In this document: positions 34,512 through 44,503 of the stretch, in pieces
How positions within the stretch are numbered: the stretch's first letter is position 1
Layout: every line of letters starts with the position of its first letter
Assembly (NCBI GenBank): GCA_963765555.1
Contig: CAVXWX010000004.1
Location: 341,034 to 405,033, forward strand
Length of the DNA stretch: 64,000 nt
Origin: JL08 sp963765555
GTDB taxonomy: Bacteria; Pseudomonadota; Alphaproteobacteria; Rhodobacterales; Rhodobacteraceae
Reading direction: 5' to 3'
Notes under the pieces: model-generated
Seen by the model: the letters and a program-made list of their open reading frames with translations, nothing else
The model's database searches: none
Told to the model about the DNA's origin: nothing
Position numbers and translations under genes: made by a program

Positions 34512-36123
34512 TCACAAGCGGACCTCAGCCATAAACCGCAGCATTTCTTTCAGATCGTCCAGCGTATTGGCCTCTTCCACCGGTTTGTCCTGCCGCCAGC
34601 GCAACATGCGCGGAAACCGCAGGGCGACGCCGGATTTGTGGCGCGGGCTGGCCTGGATACCCTCGAAGGCGATTTCGAACACATGGTGTGGCGTGACCTG
34701 CCGCACGGGGCCAAAGCGTTGCAGGGTGTTCTTGCGCACCCATGCGGTGATCTGGCGGAATTCGGCATCGGTCAGGCCGGAATAGGCCTTGGTAAAGGGC
34801 ACAAGATCGTTGCCGTTCCAGACCGCAAAGGTGAAATCGGTGAACAGGTTCGCGCGCCGCCCATGCCCGCCTGCGCATAGATCATCACGGCGTCGATGGT
34901 CAGCGGGTCCAGCTTCCATTTCCACCAGTCGCCCTTCTTGCGCCCCGCAAGATAGGGGCTGTCGCGCGCGTTTGAGCATGAGCACCTTCGGCCTGCTGAG
35001 CGCGGGCATCGGCGCGCAGGGCGGCCAGATCGGCCCATGTGTCAAAGTCGCAGTTGCGGTGGCAGGCGCAGGGGCGCGTCAGGCGGCAGGGTGTGCGCTA
35101 ACTGCTCCAAAGCGGCGCGCCGTTGCGCAAAGGGTTTGGCGCGCATGTCCTGACCGTCCTGTTCCAGCAGATCATAGGCCGCCAGGATGACAGGGGCGTC
35201 CGCCAGCAGTCTTTTTCGGCACCGTTTTGCGCCCGATCCGTTTTTGCAGGGCGTTGAACGACAGCGGCGCGTTTTCCGTCCCACGCCAGCAATTCGCCAT
35301 CCAGCACGGTGCCGTCCGGCAGGAAATCGACGGCGCGGGCCAGTTCGGGAAAGCGGTCGGTCATCAATTCTTCGCCGCGCGACCAGACGAAGTGCTGGCC
35401 GCCGCGCACGATCAATTGGCCGCGTATGCCATCCCATTTCCATTCCGCGTGCCAATCTGACGGATCGCCCAAGGCGTCGGGCGTATCATCCAGCGCATAG
35501 GCCAGATAGAACGGATAGGGGCGCGAGGCATCCGCGCTGGGATCTTCGGCCTCGATCAGCGCGTGATAGGTTGTGCTGTCGGGCGTCCAGTCGCCCATCA
35601 GCCGGTGGGCCAGTTCGGTTTCGGGTTGTCCGGTGGCCTGTGCCAGGGCCCGGGTCATCAGTTTCTGGCTGATCCCGATGCGAAACCCGCCGGTGATCAG
35701 TTTGTTGAACAAAAACCGTTCGGTTGTGTTCAAGCTGGTCCCAAGCGGCCAGAACGGCCTGCTTTTCTTGCGGCTTCGTCAACTTTAGAAAGATCGCGCA
35801 GGATGATTGATCCAATGTGATAAATCATGATCTGATGTCTGGTTCGCGGGTGGCAAGACAAGGGCGATGGTTTCGGCCAGATCGCCAACAACAGGATAGC
35901 TATCCTCCAACAACCACAACGGCAGACCTGCCGCTTCCGCCGCCCATTCGCGCAGGCGGGTTGTGGTGACCGCCCGTTTGGGCCGCCGGCCCGAAAACAG
36001 CGCGATGGTCCAGAACCTGTCCTGTTCGGGGGCGGTACTGAAATAGTCGGCCAGGGCCGCCACTTTCTGGTTGGTCTTGGTGGTCTGGTCGATCGGTTCG
36101 AAAAGGGCGGCAAAGCGTTTCAT
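34512..36123 (-). CDS. ATP-dependent DNA ligase, cisplatin-damage-response type (several frameshifts)
   Basis: Seals nicks in DNA repair. From ATG 36123 (MKRFAALFEPIDQTTKTN) the helical N-terminal domain comes first. The adenylation site is EWKWDGIRGQ, whose first Lys would carry AMP, with DGTVLDGELLAWDGK as the next nucleotidyltransferase motif. The OB-fold region ends the protein (FTFAVWNGNDLVPFTKAYSG, HHVFEIAFEGIQASPRHKSG). Reading needs at least four frame changes, for about 536 residues in all. The start overlaps the exonuclease stop by ATGA, the known ligase-exonuclease pair. The helicase and phosphoesterase that often accompany this pair are absent here. Confidence 0.85.
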
Positions 36124-37129
36124 GGCGCTTCCGCCTCGTCCGCGTCTTCGCCCTGAAATTCGGTTGTGACCACGCTGGCGTTGTAGCCTTTTTCATTCAG
36201 GTGCCGCGTGAAGATATCGGTGTAACCATGTGTGACATAGATATTTTCTGCACCTGTGTCCTGTATCGCGCTGTTCAATCCCGCCCAATCGGCGTGATCT
36301 GAGACGACAAAGCCCCGATCGACCGCGCGGCGGCGCCGGATGCCGCGCAGCCGCATCCAGCCGCTGGCAAAACCGGTCGCGTGCGGCCCCAGTTTGCGCG
36401 CCCATGCGCTGCCCAAGGCCGAAGGCGGGGCCAGCACAATGCGCGGGATGGTCTTTGATTTTGGTATCGCTGGTGACGGGCGCCGTTGCAGGCAGATCGA
36501 TGCCTTGCGCGCGCAGGACGGCATTGGTCGCTTCGACCGCGCCGTGGGTCAGGATCGGCCCGATATCGGGGTTCAGCATGCGCATCAGGCGCTGGGCCTT
36601 GCCCAAGGCATAGGCCCCCAGCAGGGCGGTTTCGCCCTGTGCCGCGCAGGCCGCCCACCAGTCGTTTAATTCCTGTGCGACCTGTGCCTGTGTGTCCCAG
36701 CGAAACACGGGCAGGCCAAAGGTGCTTTCGGTGATGAAACTGTGACAGCGCACCGGTTCGAAGGGTTCTGACAGGCCATCATTTTCTGTCTTGTAATCGC
36801 CCGAGGCAACCCAGACTTCGCCCCCCACCTCGACCCTGATCTGGGCGGACCCTGGCACATGCCCGGCGGGGTGAAACGAAACAATTGCATCCCCGATGGT
36901 CTGAGGCTCGCCATAATTGATTGTGTCGATGGCGATATCGCCCAGACGGTGCCGCATCACGGGGGCGGCTGTTTTGGTGGCAAGATACCGGCGTGTGTCC
37001 GGCGCGCGCATGATCCGCGTGGCCATGGGTGATCAGCGCGCGATCAACCGGCCGCCATGGGTCGATATAGAAATCACCCGCGGCACAGTAAATGCCGTCG
37101 GGGGTAAACGTCAGAACAGAGTCTTTCAT
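36120..37129 (-). CDS. Ligase-associated DNA exonuclease, MBL fold (two frameshifts)
   Basis: Metallo-beta-lactamase/beta-CASP nuclease. Begins MKDSVLTFTPDGIYCAAGDF; the metal motif is LITHGHADHARAG (HxHxDH), with SFHPAGHVPGSAQIRVE and VWVASGDYKTENDG next, and SDHADWAGL and THGYTDIF in the C-terminal part. Two one-base insertions, near 37,020 and 36,460, break the frame; correction gives 335 residues, the family norm. It is coupled to the ligase downstream. A role in DNA end processing before ligation is inferred from family context. Confidence 0.86.
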
Positions 37130-37188
37130 ACCCCGAGAATAAGGGCGCGCCCTAATTTCCCAGCGTTTCGCGAAAACACTTTGCGTGA

Positions 37189-38159
37189 TCAGGCGCTTTG
37201 GGCGGATGTGTTGCTGTGCCTGTGGGCTGAAAACAAATCGGCAGCCTGGTCAAAAATACGGGTGCGCATGTGTGTGCTTTCCATCAGAACCTCGTGTTCG
37301 GCGCCGTCGATCACGTCCAGCCTGCTGCCGGGCCATGTGTTCATCCTGTCCTTGATGCGCGCAATATCGACAATGCGTTCATTGGCCCCCATCACCGTCA
37401 GGCAGGGCAGTGCGGGTGAACAGCGCCGCGCCAGATAACGGCATTCGCGCAACGCTTCGCGCAACCAGATCAGGCTGGGCCCGCCCAGTGACAATTCGGG
37501 GTGGATGCGCAATTGGCGCACCATATAGGCATGCATATCCGCATCTGTGGTCAGCAAATTGTCTTCGAACGGTTCGGACGTGACATAGGCATCGATCTTG
37601 GTGCCGGGGGGCAGGCGATGCCCCTGGCCAATCCAGCCACTGCCAAAAGACAACGCCCACGCAACAGGGCGCGTTGTCGGGGCGATACGGATGCCCCACA
37701 TCGGTCCGGAAAACACCACCGCCTGAACCGGCAAACCTTCGATCAACGACCGCAGCCCGATACATCCGCCCATGGAATGCGCCATCAGAAAGTAGGGGCG
37801 TGGCAGGTCAAGCGCTTGCGCGGCCTGCTATCATGGCTGCGACGTCTTTCTGGTAATCAGTGAAATAATGCACGTGACCAATACGGGCATCTTCCAGCAT
37901 ACGATCGGCAAGACCCTGACCGCGCCAATCCACAGTCAGCGTTGCAAAGCCGCGCTGGTAAAGGTCGCGCGCCGCGCGCCCGTATTTTTCGATATATTCG
38001 GTGCGCCCCGGAAACAGCAGAACCGTGCCTTTTGCAGTCCTTTGGGGTCCAGTGGCCCACGCGGATGCGCACACCATCGGGTGTATGTGCCCAATAGGCG
38101 GCCCCGCCCGGTGGCCCATCGGCCACATCATCAAAGAAAGGGGCCGCCTGTAACGCCAT
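37189..38159 (-). CDS. Alpha/beta hydrolase, lysophospholipase-like (two frameshifts)
   Basis: Starts MALQAAPFFDDVADGPPGGA. The core has VLLFPGRTEYIEKYGRAARD, LTVDWRGQGLADRM, and the nucleophile elbow FLMAHSMGGCIGLR (Ser of HSMGG). Late Asp and His candidates occur in MGANERIVDIARI and DGAEHEVLME. One-base insertions near 38,037 and 37,828 split the frame; correcting both gives 322 residues, the normal size for PldB-like monoacylglycerol lipases. The start shares a base with the SCP2 stop (TAATG), so the two are coupled and may act together on lipids. Confidence 0.85.
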
Positions 38160-38449
38160 TACGCCAAGGCTGACGCCAATTTCATGGCCATGCCCATATC
38201 ACCATCGACAGACAGTTTGCCGGTCATGAATGCGGCTGTGGGGTTCGTGTCGCCTTCAAGGATCGAGCGGAACGTGTCGGCGTCCGCGCTTAGCGTGACG
38301 TCGGCGTCTTCATCAGAGGCGCGCGCGCCATTGGCGTCCATCACGATGGCGCCTTCACCTGCAATGCCGAATTTGGCGGTGCCACCGAAATCGGTGCCCG
38401 CCAGCTTTTCGTTCAGAACGGCCACGGCCTCTGAAATTACGTCGCTCAT
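38159..38449 (-). CDS. SCP2 sterol-binding domain protein
   Basis: 96 residues, a single SCP2 lipid-carrier domain: VNEKLAGTDFGGTAKF-type N-terminus, then GAIVMDANGARASDEDADV and the characteristic LEGDTNPTAAFMTGKLSVDG, ending in MKLASALA. Probably binds hydrophobic ligands in the cytoplasm. It leads the transcript that includes the hydrolase. The frame is intact. Confidence 0.92.
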   Translation of the reverse strand: MSDVISEAVAVLNEKLAGTDFGGTAKFGIAGEGAIVMDANGARASDEDADVTLSADADTFRSILEGDTNPTAAFMTGKLSVDGDMGMAMKLASALA

Positions 38450-38519
38450 TATCTGTCTTCCCTTATTTGGCCACAGATGTCTGGAAATGCATCTGCGCGC
38501 GCGCTACATTAGGGGTGTT

Positions 38520-39077
38520 ATGGGCATCAAAGCGATTAATCTCAAATGTACCGTTGCGGCATTTCTGCTGCTAGTCATGAATTCCTTACCTTTGGCGGCG
38601 CAGGATGACGTAAAATCATTGCTGGACCAGCTGAAAGATGCCGAACCTGTCAAGGCGAAGCAGTTGGAACGGGCGGTGCAGGCCGAATGGTCGAAAACCG
38701 GTTCTGCCTCAATGGATCTGCTGTTGAAACGCGGGCGTGATGCTATGGAGGCCGGCGATTACGCTGCTGCGATCGAACATTTCACCGCACTGACCGATCA
38801 TGCGCCGGATTTTGCCGAAGGCTGGCACATGCGGGCCACAGCCTTTTACCAATCCGATTTGTACGGCCCGGCGTTGGGCGATCTGCAAACTGCGCTGGTT
38901 TTGAACCCGGACAATTACAATGCGATCTTCGGATTCGGAGTGATATTGGAAGAGTTGGGTGACACGGAACGCGCCTATCAGGCCTATCAGCGGGTTCGCG
39001 CTATACATCCGCACCATAGCGAAGTAACCACGGCGATACAGCGTCTGGAAAACGGCGTTCTGGGCCAGTCCCTCTAA
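38520..39077 (+). CDS. Periplasmic tetratricopeptide-repeat protein
   Basis: 185 residues from ATG 38520. The signal peptide is KCTVAAFLLLVMNSLPLAAQ. From about residue 70 there are three TPR-like helix pairs (LLLKRGRDAMEAGDYAAAIE, GWHMRATAFYQSDLYGPALG and AIFGFGVILEELGDTERAYQ). It is a likely protein-interaction scaffold in the envelope. It lies 30 bases before the helicase gene on the same strand. Confidence 0.85.
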   Translation: MGIKAINLKCTVAAFLLLVMNSLPLAAQDDVKSLLDQLKDAEPVKAKQLERAVQAEWSKTGSASMDLLLKRGRDAMEAGDYAAAIEHFTALTDHAPDFAEGWHMRATAFYQSDLYGPALGDLQTALVLNPDNYNAIFGFGVILEELGDTERAYQAYQRVRAIHPHHSEVTTAIQRLENGVLGQSL

Positions 39078-39107
39078 AACAAACTCCGTCCGCGAAGGGA
39101 CATAACA

Positions 39108-41994
39108 GTGACCGGATCGTCGCGGATCGTGGCCGTTTTGGGCCCGACAAACACAGGCAAAACGCATTACGCGATCGAACGGATGCTGGGGCACCGCACC
39201 GGCGTGATCGGCTTGCCGCTGCGCCTGCTGGCGCGCGAGGTTTATGACCGGATCGTTGCCATGCGCGGGCCCGTCTGTCGTGGCGCTGGTCACCGGCGAA
39301 GAACGGATCGTGCCGCCGCGCACGCAATACTGGGTCTGCACGGTCGAGGCGATGCCCGAGGGTATGGGGTGCGATTTTCTGGCGGTGGACGAAATCCAGC
39401 TTTGTGCCGATCCCGAACGCGGCCATGTGTTTACCGACCGTTTGCTGCGCGCACGCGGGCAGCATGAAACGCTGTTTCTTGGGGCCGACACGATGCGCGG
39501 CCCGATTGCCGCGCTGGTGCCCGACGCGCAGTTCATGCACCGCGAGCGGATGTCCCAACTGACCTATACAGGTTCGAAAAAGATAAGCCGGATGCCCGAC
39601 GCAGCGCAATCGTCGGGTTTTCGGTTGAAAATGTCTATGCGATTGCCGAACTGATCCGCCGCCAAAAGGGCGGTGCGGCGGTGGTGATGGGCGCGCTTTC
39701 CCCGCGCACCCGCAATGCGCAGGTCGAGATGTACCAGAACGGCGAGGTGGATTATCTGGTGGCGACCGATGCCATCGGGATGGGGCTGAACCTTGATATC
39801 AACCATGTGGCGTTTTCCGCGCTGACCAAATTTGACGGGCGGCGGATGCGCCCGCTGGCCCCGAACGAACTGGCCCAGATCGCCGGGCGCGCCGGGCGGG
39901 GTATGTCGAATGGCACTTTCGGCGTGACGGGCGAGGCATCGCCGCTGAGCGACGAGGTGGCGCAGGCGATTACGACTCACCGGTTTACACCGCTGCAAAA
40001 GCTGAACTGGCGCAATCCTGCTCTGCAGTTCGGCAGTGTCGATGCGTTTGATCGCGTCGCTTGAAGCGTCGCCCGACAACAACATTCTGGTCAAGGCGCG
40101 CGAGGCGGATGATCTGATGGCGCTGCAAGCACATTGGCCGGGTTGGCCGAGGTGCGGGCGCGGGCATCGGATGGCGCCATCGGTGCGGCTGCTGTGGGAT
40201 GTCTGCCGCATCCCCGATTTTCGCGGCATCAGCCATGCGGAACATGCCGGCCTGCTTGAGGCGATTTTTGGCTATCTGCATCAATCGGGCGACATCCCGG
40301 ATGACTGGCTGGCACGCCAGATCAAGCGGATTGACCGCACCGATGGCGACATTGACGCGCTGTCAAAACGGCTGGCATATATCCGCACATGGACCTATGT
40401 CGCGCAGCGCAAGGGCTGGATGAGTGACGAAAGCCATTGGCGCGGCGCGACGCGCGCTGTAGAAGACCGACTGTCGGATGCGCTGCATGAACGCCTGACC
40501 CAAAGATTTGTGGACCGGCGCACATCTGTGCTGTTGCGCCGGCTCAACCAGAAGGAGGCCCTTTTGGCCGAAGTGAATGATAAGGGTGAAGTGACCGTCG
40601 AAGGCGAATTCGTCGGCCGGTTGGAAGGGTTCCGGTTTTCGCCGGACAAAGGTGCGGCCGGGGCCGAGGCCAAGACGCTGTAAGGCCGCGTCACTGCAGG
40701 CGCTGGCGCCGCAGTTCCATCTGCGCGCGGACCGGTTTTACAACGCGCCCGACACCGAGATTGATTTCACCGAACAGGGTGGGCTGATGTGGGGCGACCA
40801 GGCGGTTGGCAAACTGGTCGCAGGGGCGCGACCCGCTCAAGCCGCAGGTCGAGGCGTTCGTCGATGACGAGGCCGGCGCCGGATGTGGCCGCAGAAGGTG
40901 CAGCGCCGTTTGCAGCATTTCATCGACCGCAAGATCGCGGCCCTGTTCGAGCCGCTGCTGGCGATGCAGCAACGACGAGGCGCTGACCGGGCTGGCGCGC
41001 GGCTTTGCCTTTCGCATGGTCGAAGGGTTGGGCATTCTGCCGCGCGGCTGACGTCGCCGACGAGGTCAAGGCGCTGGATCAGGATGCGCGCGGCGCGCTG
41101 CGCAAGCATGGCATCCGCTTTGGCCAGTTCACGATTTTCATGCCGCTGCTGCTGAAACCCGCGCCGACCCGGTTGCGGCTGGTGCTGTGGTCGCTGGCGC
41201 AAGGGTCTGCAGGAATTCCCCGAAAGCCCGCCGCCGGGACTGGTGACCGTGCCCGCAGCAACGCGACGCGCCGAATGGCTATCACACGATGTGCGGGCTA
41301 CCGCGCCGCGGGCGACCGCGCGATCCGCATCGACATGCTGGAACGTCTGGCCGACATGCTGCGCGCCGAAGACAGCCGTGGCGGGTTCGAGGCCAAGGCC
41401 GACATGCTGTCGATCACCGGCATGACGCTGGAACAGTTCGCCGATCTGATGACGGGGCTGGGCTACAAGGCCGAAAAAGGCGAACGCGACAAGGTCAAGG
41501 CGACCGAGGCGGTTGCCGCAGAAGCGGACCCGAAAGAGGTTCCGCAAAAGCAGCCCGATGAAACGCCACCCCAACCGGATGAAACACCGGCCGAGCCTCC
41601 TGCGGAACAGCCTGCAGATGCGCCGGTGGAAATGCCGGTTGATGTGCCGGGCGAAGGGGCACCCGATAGTCCCGTTGAAATACCGCCAAATGCTGATGGG
41701 GCAGGGGTAACGGATGTGCCGGTTGCGGCCCCGGAGCAAGAGGTTTTCTATACATTCCGCTGGGCCGGAATGCGACCTGATCGTCGCTCGAAACCTGCGC
41801 AGTCGTCTGACAGGCCCCGTGGAAAGGGCAAGCCGCAAGGCAAGAAGGGTGGCCCGCGCGGTGACAAGCGGCAGGGACAAGGGCGCGACAAAGGCGCGCA
41901 GCAGTTTCAGGCGCGCCCCCCCAAGCCGGAAAAGAAAATCGATCCAGACAACCCTTTTGCCGCCGCTTTGATGGGGCTGAAAGACAACAGTTGA
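39108..41994 (+). CDS. Suv3-like DEXH helicase (many frameshifts)
   Basis: Superfamily 2 RNA/DNA helicase related to mitochondrial Suv3. GTG start at 39108 with GAAGGGA upstream. Walker A is VLGPTNTGKTHYAIERMLGH; the DExH box is FLAVDEIQLCADPERGHVF; helicase C motifs include VDYLVATDAIGMGLNLDI and ELAQIAGRAGRGMSNG. The C-terminal 130 residues are low-complexity: Pro/Glu/Asp repeats, then a Lys/Arg/Gly/Gln-rich tail. At least nine indels are needed to read it through, both insertions (near 39268, 40,685, 40,830, 40,975, 41,045) and deletions (near 39,595). It would be about 960 residues. The order helicase-S4-fdxA-carD is conserved in alphaproteobacteria. Confidence 0.85.
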
Positions 41995-41997
41995 ACT

Positions 41998-42397
41998 GTG
42001 GGTGACGCAGCCGATAAGCAGCGGTTGGACAAATGGCTGTGGCAGGCGCGGTTTTTCAAGACCCGCACGCTGGCTGCAAAAACGATTGTGTCCGGGCATG
42101 TGCGCGTGAACGACCGTAAAGGCCGGAAAACCTGCGCAATTGGTGGGTGCGGGCGATGTGCTGACCTTTGCGCAATCCCGCGATATCCGCGTGATCCGGA
42201 TCGACGCGCTGGCAGAGCGCCGCGGCCCGGCGCCGGAAGCACAAGCGCTTTACACTGATCTTGATCCGCCCAAACCGCGTGATCCCGCAGACAATGCGGA
42301 CACCGTTGCGCCAAATCCGCGATTTGAGGGAAAAGGGCGGCCCACGAAACGCGCACGGCGGCAAACTGACCTTTCTCGTGCGCGAAACCTTGAATGA
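41998..42397 (+). CDS. S4-domain RNA-binding protein, Hsp15-like (one frameshift)
   Basis: GTG start at 41998, four bases after the helicase stop. The S4 domain reads QRLDKWLWQARFFKTRTLA, then GHVRVNDRK. One extra G near 42121 shifts the frame; beyond it the homologous part QLVGAGDVLTFAQSRDIRVI continues, then a charged tail ending at 42397. Corrected length 132 residues. Hsp15 proteins bind stalled 50S subunits, so a ribosome-recycling role is inferred. Confidence 0.85.
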
Positions 42398-42448
42398 TCC
42401 CGCGTGCTGAACTAGCTAGCCGCTAAGTTTCAGAAAAGTAGACAAACC

Positions 42449-42786
42449 ATGACCTATATCGTCAACGAACATGCATCGCGTGCAAATACACCGACTGCGT
42501 CGAAGTCTGCCCGGTGGACTGTTTCTACGAGGGTGAGAACATGCTGGTGATTCATCCCGATGAATGCATCGATTGCGGCGTATGTGAACCGGAATGCCCG
42601 GCAGACGCGATCCGCCCCGATACCGAACCGGACATGGAAAAATGGGTTGAATTCAACCGCAAGTATTCCGAAATGTGGCCCGTGATCATCACCAAGAAAG
42701 ATCCGTTGCCCGACGCGGAAGAGCGTGACGGCGAAACCGGAAAGCTGGAAAAGTATTTTTCCGAAGCCCCCGGCGAGGGCGGCTGA
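42449..42786 (+). CDS. fdxA: Ferredoxin FdxA, 7-iron type (one frameshift)
   Basis: Bacterial 3Fe-4S/4Fe-4S ferredoxin. ATG 42449 gives MTYIVNEH; one base is missing near 42472, after which the other frame reads C-I-A-C-K-Y-T-D-C-V-E-V-C-P, the first cluster motif, then ECIDCGVCEPECPADAI, the second. Insertion of one base gives 112 residues, the family norm. This is one of the few clear deletions among the indels in the window. The gene follows the S4 gene and precedes carD, the standard alphaproteobacterial order. Confidence 0.93.
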
Positions 42787-42947
42787 ACGATTCGCTTGGC
42801 AAAAGCGCCAAAACCTGATTTGTTCTGTTAAAACGCGGCTGATTTATGCCAATCGGGCGCTTTATTCGCGTGCGGCATTCACGCGTGGCTTTGAAAAAGC
42901 CGATTTTTGTGTTATACATCTGTTACAAATGAAGCAACTGACCTGAC

Positions 42948-42985
42948 ACCATCCTCATGTGCTGCCGCTCTGGGATGGTTTTATT
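42948..42985 (+). terminator. Probable terminator of fdxA
   Basis: ACCATCC (42948-42954) pairs with GGATGGT (42973-42979) and is followed by TTTATTTT. The rest of the 295-base stretch between fdxA and carD (42787-43081) shows no gene; it should contain the carD promoter, which I cannot place. Confidence 0.7.
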
Positions 42986-43081
42986 TTCGGCCGAAAGACT
43001 GACATGGGGGCAAAATGTGATCCCGTGCCGGAATTTGTGTCGCCATGGTAAAGTGTCAGGTGCAGATCAAGGACGTGTTAA

Positions 43082-43594
43082 ATGACAAAGACTAAAAAAC
43101 TGGATTTCCGCCCCGAAGAATTCGTCGTTTACCCGGCGCATGGCGTAGGCCAGATCATGTCGATTGAAGAGCAGGAAGTGGCGGGCATCACGCTTGAGCT
43201 GTTTGTGATTTCTTTCGAGAAAGACAAGATGACGTTGCGGGTTCCGACCAACAAGGCGACAGCGTTCGGGATGCGCGCGCTGAGCTCGCCCGACGTGATC
43301 ACCCACGCGATGAAAACGCTTAAGGGCAAGGCCAAGGTCAAGCGGGCGATGTGGTCGCGCCGCGCGCAGGAATACGAACAAAAGATCAATTCCGGCGATC
43401 TGATCGCGATTGCCGAAGTGGTGCGCGATCTGCACCGCACCGACGATCAGCGCGAACAAAGCTATTCCGAACGCCAGCTTTACGAAGCCGCGCTGGAGCG
43501 GTTGACCCGCGAAGTGGCGGCTGTTGCTGGCGGTGATGAAATTGCTGCGGCAAAGCAGGTAGATGATGTTCTGATGTCGCGCGTCGCGGCCTGA
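43082..43594 (+). CDS. carD: CarD family transcriptional regulator
   Basis: 170 residues. The N-terminal RNA polymerase-interacting Tudor-like domain begins FRPEEFVVYPAHGVGQIMSI, and the C-terminal helical DNA-contact domain includes MWSRRAQEYEQKINSGDLIA and RSYSERQLYEAALERL-like sequence (here QSYSERQLYEAALERL). CarD/CdnL stabilises open promoter complexes, notably at rRNA promoters. Strong terminator follows. The frame is intact. Confidence 0.95.
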   Translation: MTKTKKLDFRPEEFVVYPAHGVGQIMSIEEQEVAGITLELFVISFEKDKMTLRVPTNKATAFGMRALSSPDVITHAMKTLKGKAKVKRAMWSRRAQEYEQKINSGDLIAIAEVVRDLHRTDDQREQSYSERQLYEAALERLTREVAAVAGGDEIAAAKQVDDVLMSRVAA

Positions 43595-43613
43595 TTGAAC
43601 GTTTGATGAATTT

Positions 43614-43645
43614 GGGGGCCGTGCGGAAACGCGCGGCCCTTTTTG
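43614..43645. terminator. Bidirectional terminator between carD and cobS
   Basis: GGGGCCGTGCG, loop GAAA, CGCGCGGCCC, then TTTTT. It lies between two convergent genes. Confidence 0.9.
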
Positions 43646-43647
43646 AG

Positions 43648-44406
43648 TCAGGCCAATGCCAGCACAGTCAGAAGGGCGGACAACTCGGCCATTTGCTGCG
43701 CCGCGCCCAGAACATCCCCTGTCTGACCGCCGATTTTGGCCTTTGCCAACAGCGCGACGCCGATAACCGTGCCTGCTACTGCCAAGCTTGCAATCACGGC
43801 AATACTGCCCAGACACAGCACAGCAATGACAATGCCAAGCAGTGCGGACACGCCTGCCGCAGGCCATTTCGCGCGCCCAACAGAGTAGGACAACCCTGTC
43901 GCGCGCGCATGGGGTAAGGCACACATTAGGCTGGGCATGGCCGCGCGTGACAGTGCCGCCACGGCAATCACCGCCGCTGTGCCATTTGCAAACAATGCGC
44001 CGTAGCAGACCCAGCGCAGGCCCGTCACAAAGATCAGTGCCATCACACCATAGGTGCCGATCTGGCTGTCTTTCATGATCTCAAGCCGTCTTTCGCGGGT
44101 CGATCCGCCCCAGAAACCGTCGGCGCAATCGGCCAACCCGTCTTCGTGCATTGCCCCACTTGATATCGCCAGAACGGCAAGGCTGATCCCTGCGGCAATC
44201 AGGGGCGGGAGCGACAGCGCCAGCGCGCAGTAACCGGCAAGTGCAGCCAAACCGCCCAGAACCGCGCCAACAAGCGGAAACGCCCAAACCGCCTGCGCCT
44301 GTCTTTGCCAGACGATATCCGGAATGCGCATCAGCCGATCAACGGGCAGGCGGCTGAGCAAAGAAAACGCGACACCAAGGTCGAAGGCGCGGAGAAGGGC
44401 AGTCAT
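43648..44406 (-). CDS. cobS: Adenosylcobinamide-GDP ribazoletransferase
   Basis: Joins adenosylcobinamide-GDP and alpha-ribazole in the final assembly of cobalamin; integral membrane enzyme (the gene is called cobV in the alphaproteobacterial scheme). 252 residues, mostly hydrophobic. The signature is GAMHEDGLADCADGFWGGST followed by ERRLEIMKDSQIGTYGVMAL, the metal and phosphate-binding region. Divergent from cobT across a 97-base gap, so the two may share a control region; no cobalamin riboswitch is visible there. Confidence 0.95.
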   Translation of the reverse strand: MTALLRAFDLGVAFSLLSRLPVDRLMRIPDIVWQRQAQAVWAFPLVGAVLGGLAALAGYCALALSLPPLIAAGISLAVLAISSGAMHEDGLADCADGFWGGSTRERRLEIMKDSQIGTYGVMALIFVTGLRWVCYGALFANGTAAVIAVAALSRAAMPSLMCALPHARATGLSYSVGRAKWPAAGVSALLGIVIAVLCLGSIAVIASLAVAGTVIGVALLAKAKIGGQTGDVLGAAQQMAELSALLTVLALA

Positions 44407-44503
44407 GTCGTTTTTGCGTCTCCGGTATGGGTTTCGCCACTGTCACGTAGGTTGATGTCGGGTTAAACACGCATCAAACGATACTTGCAATAAAGGCGAC
44501 AGA

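Noticed and set aside
44407..44503. Cobalamin riboswitch between cobS and cobT
   Set aside because: The 97-base gap is too short and has no B12-box-like sequence.
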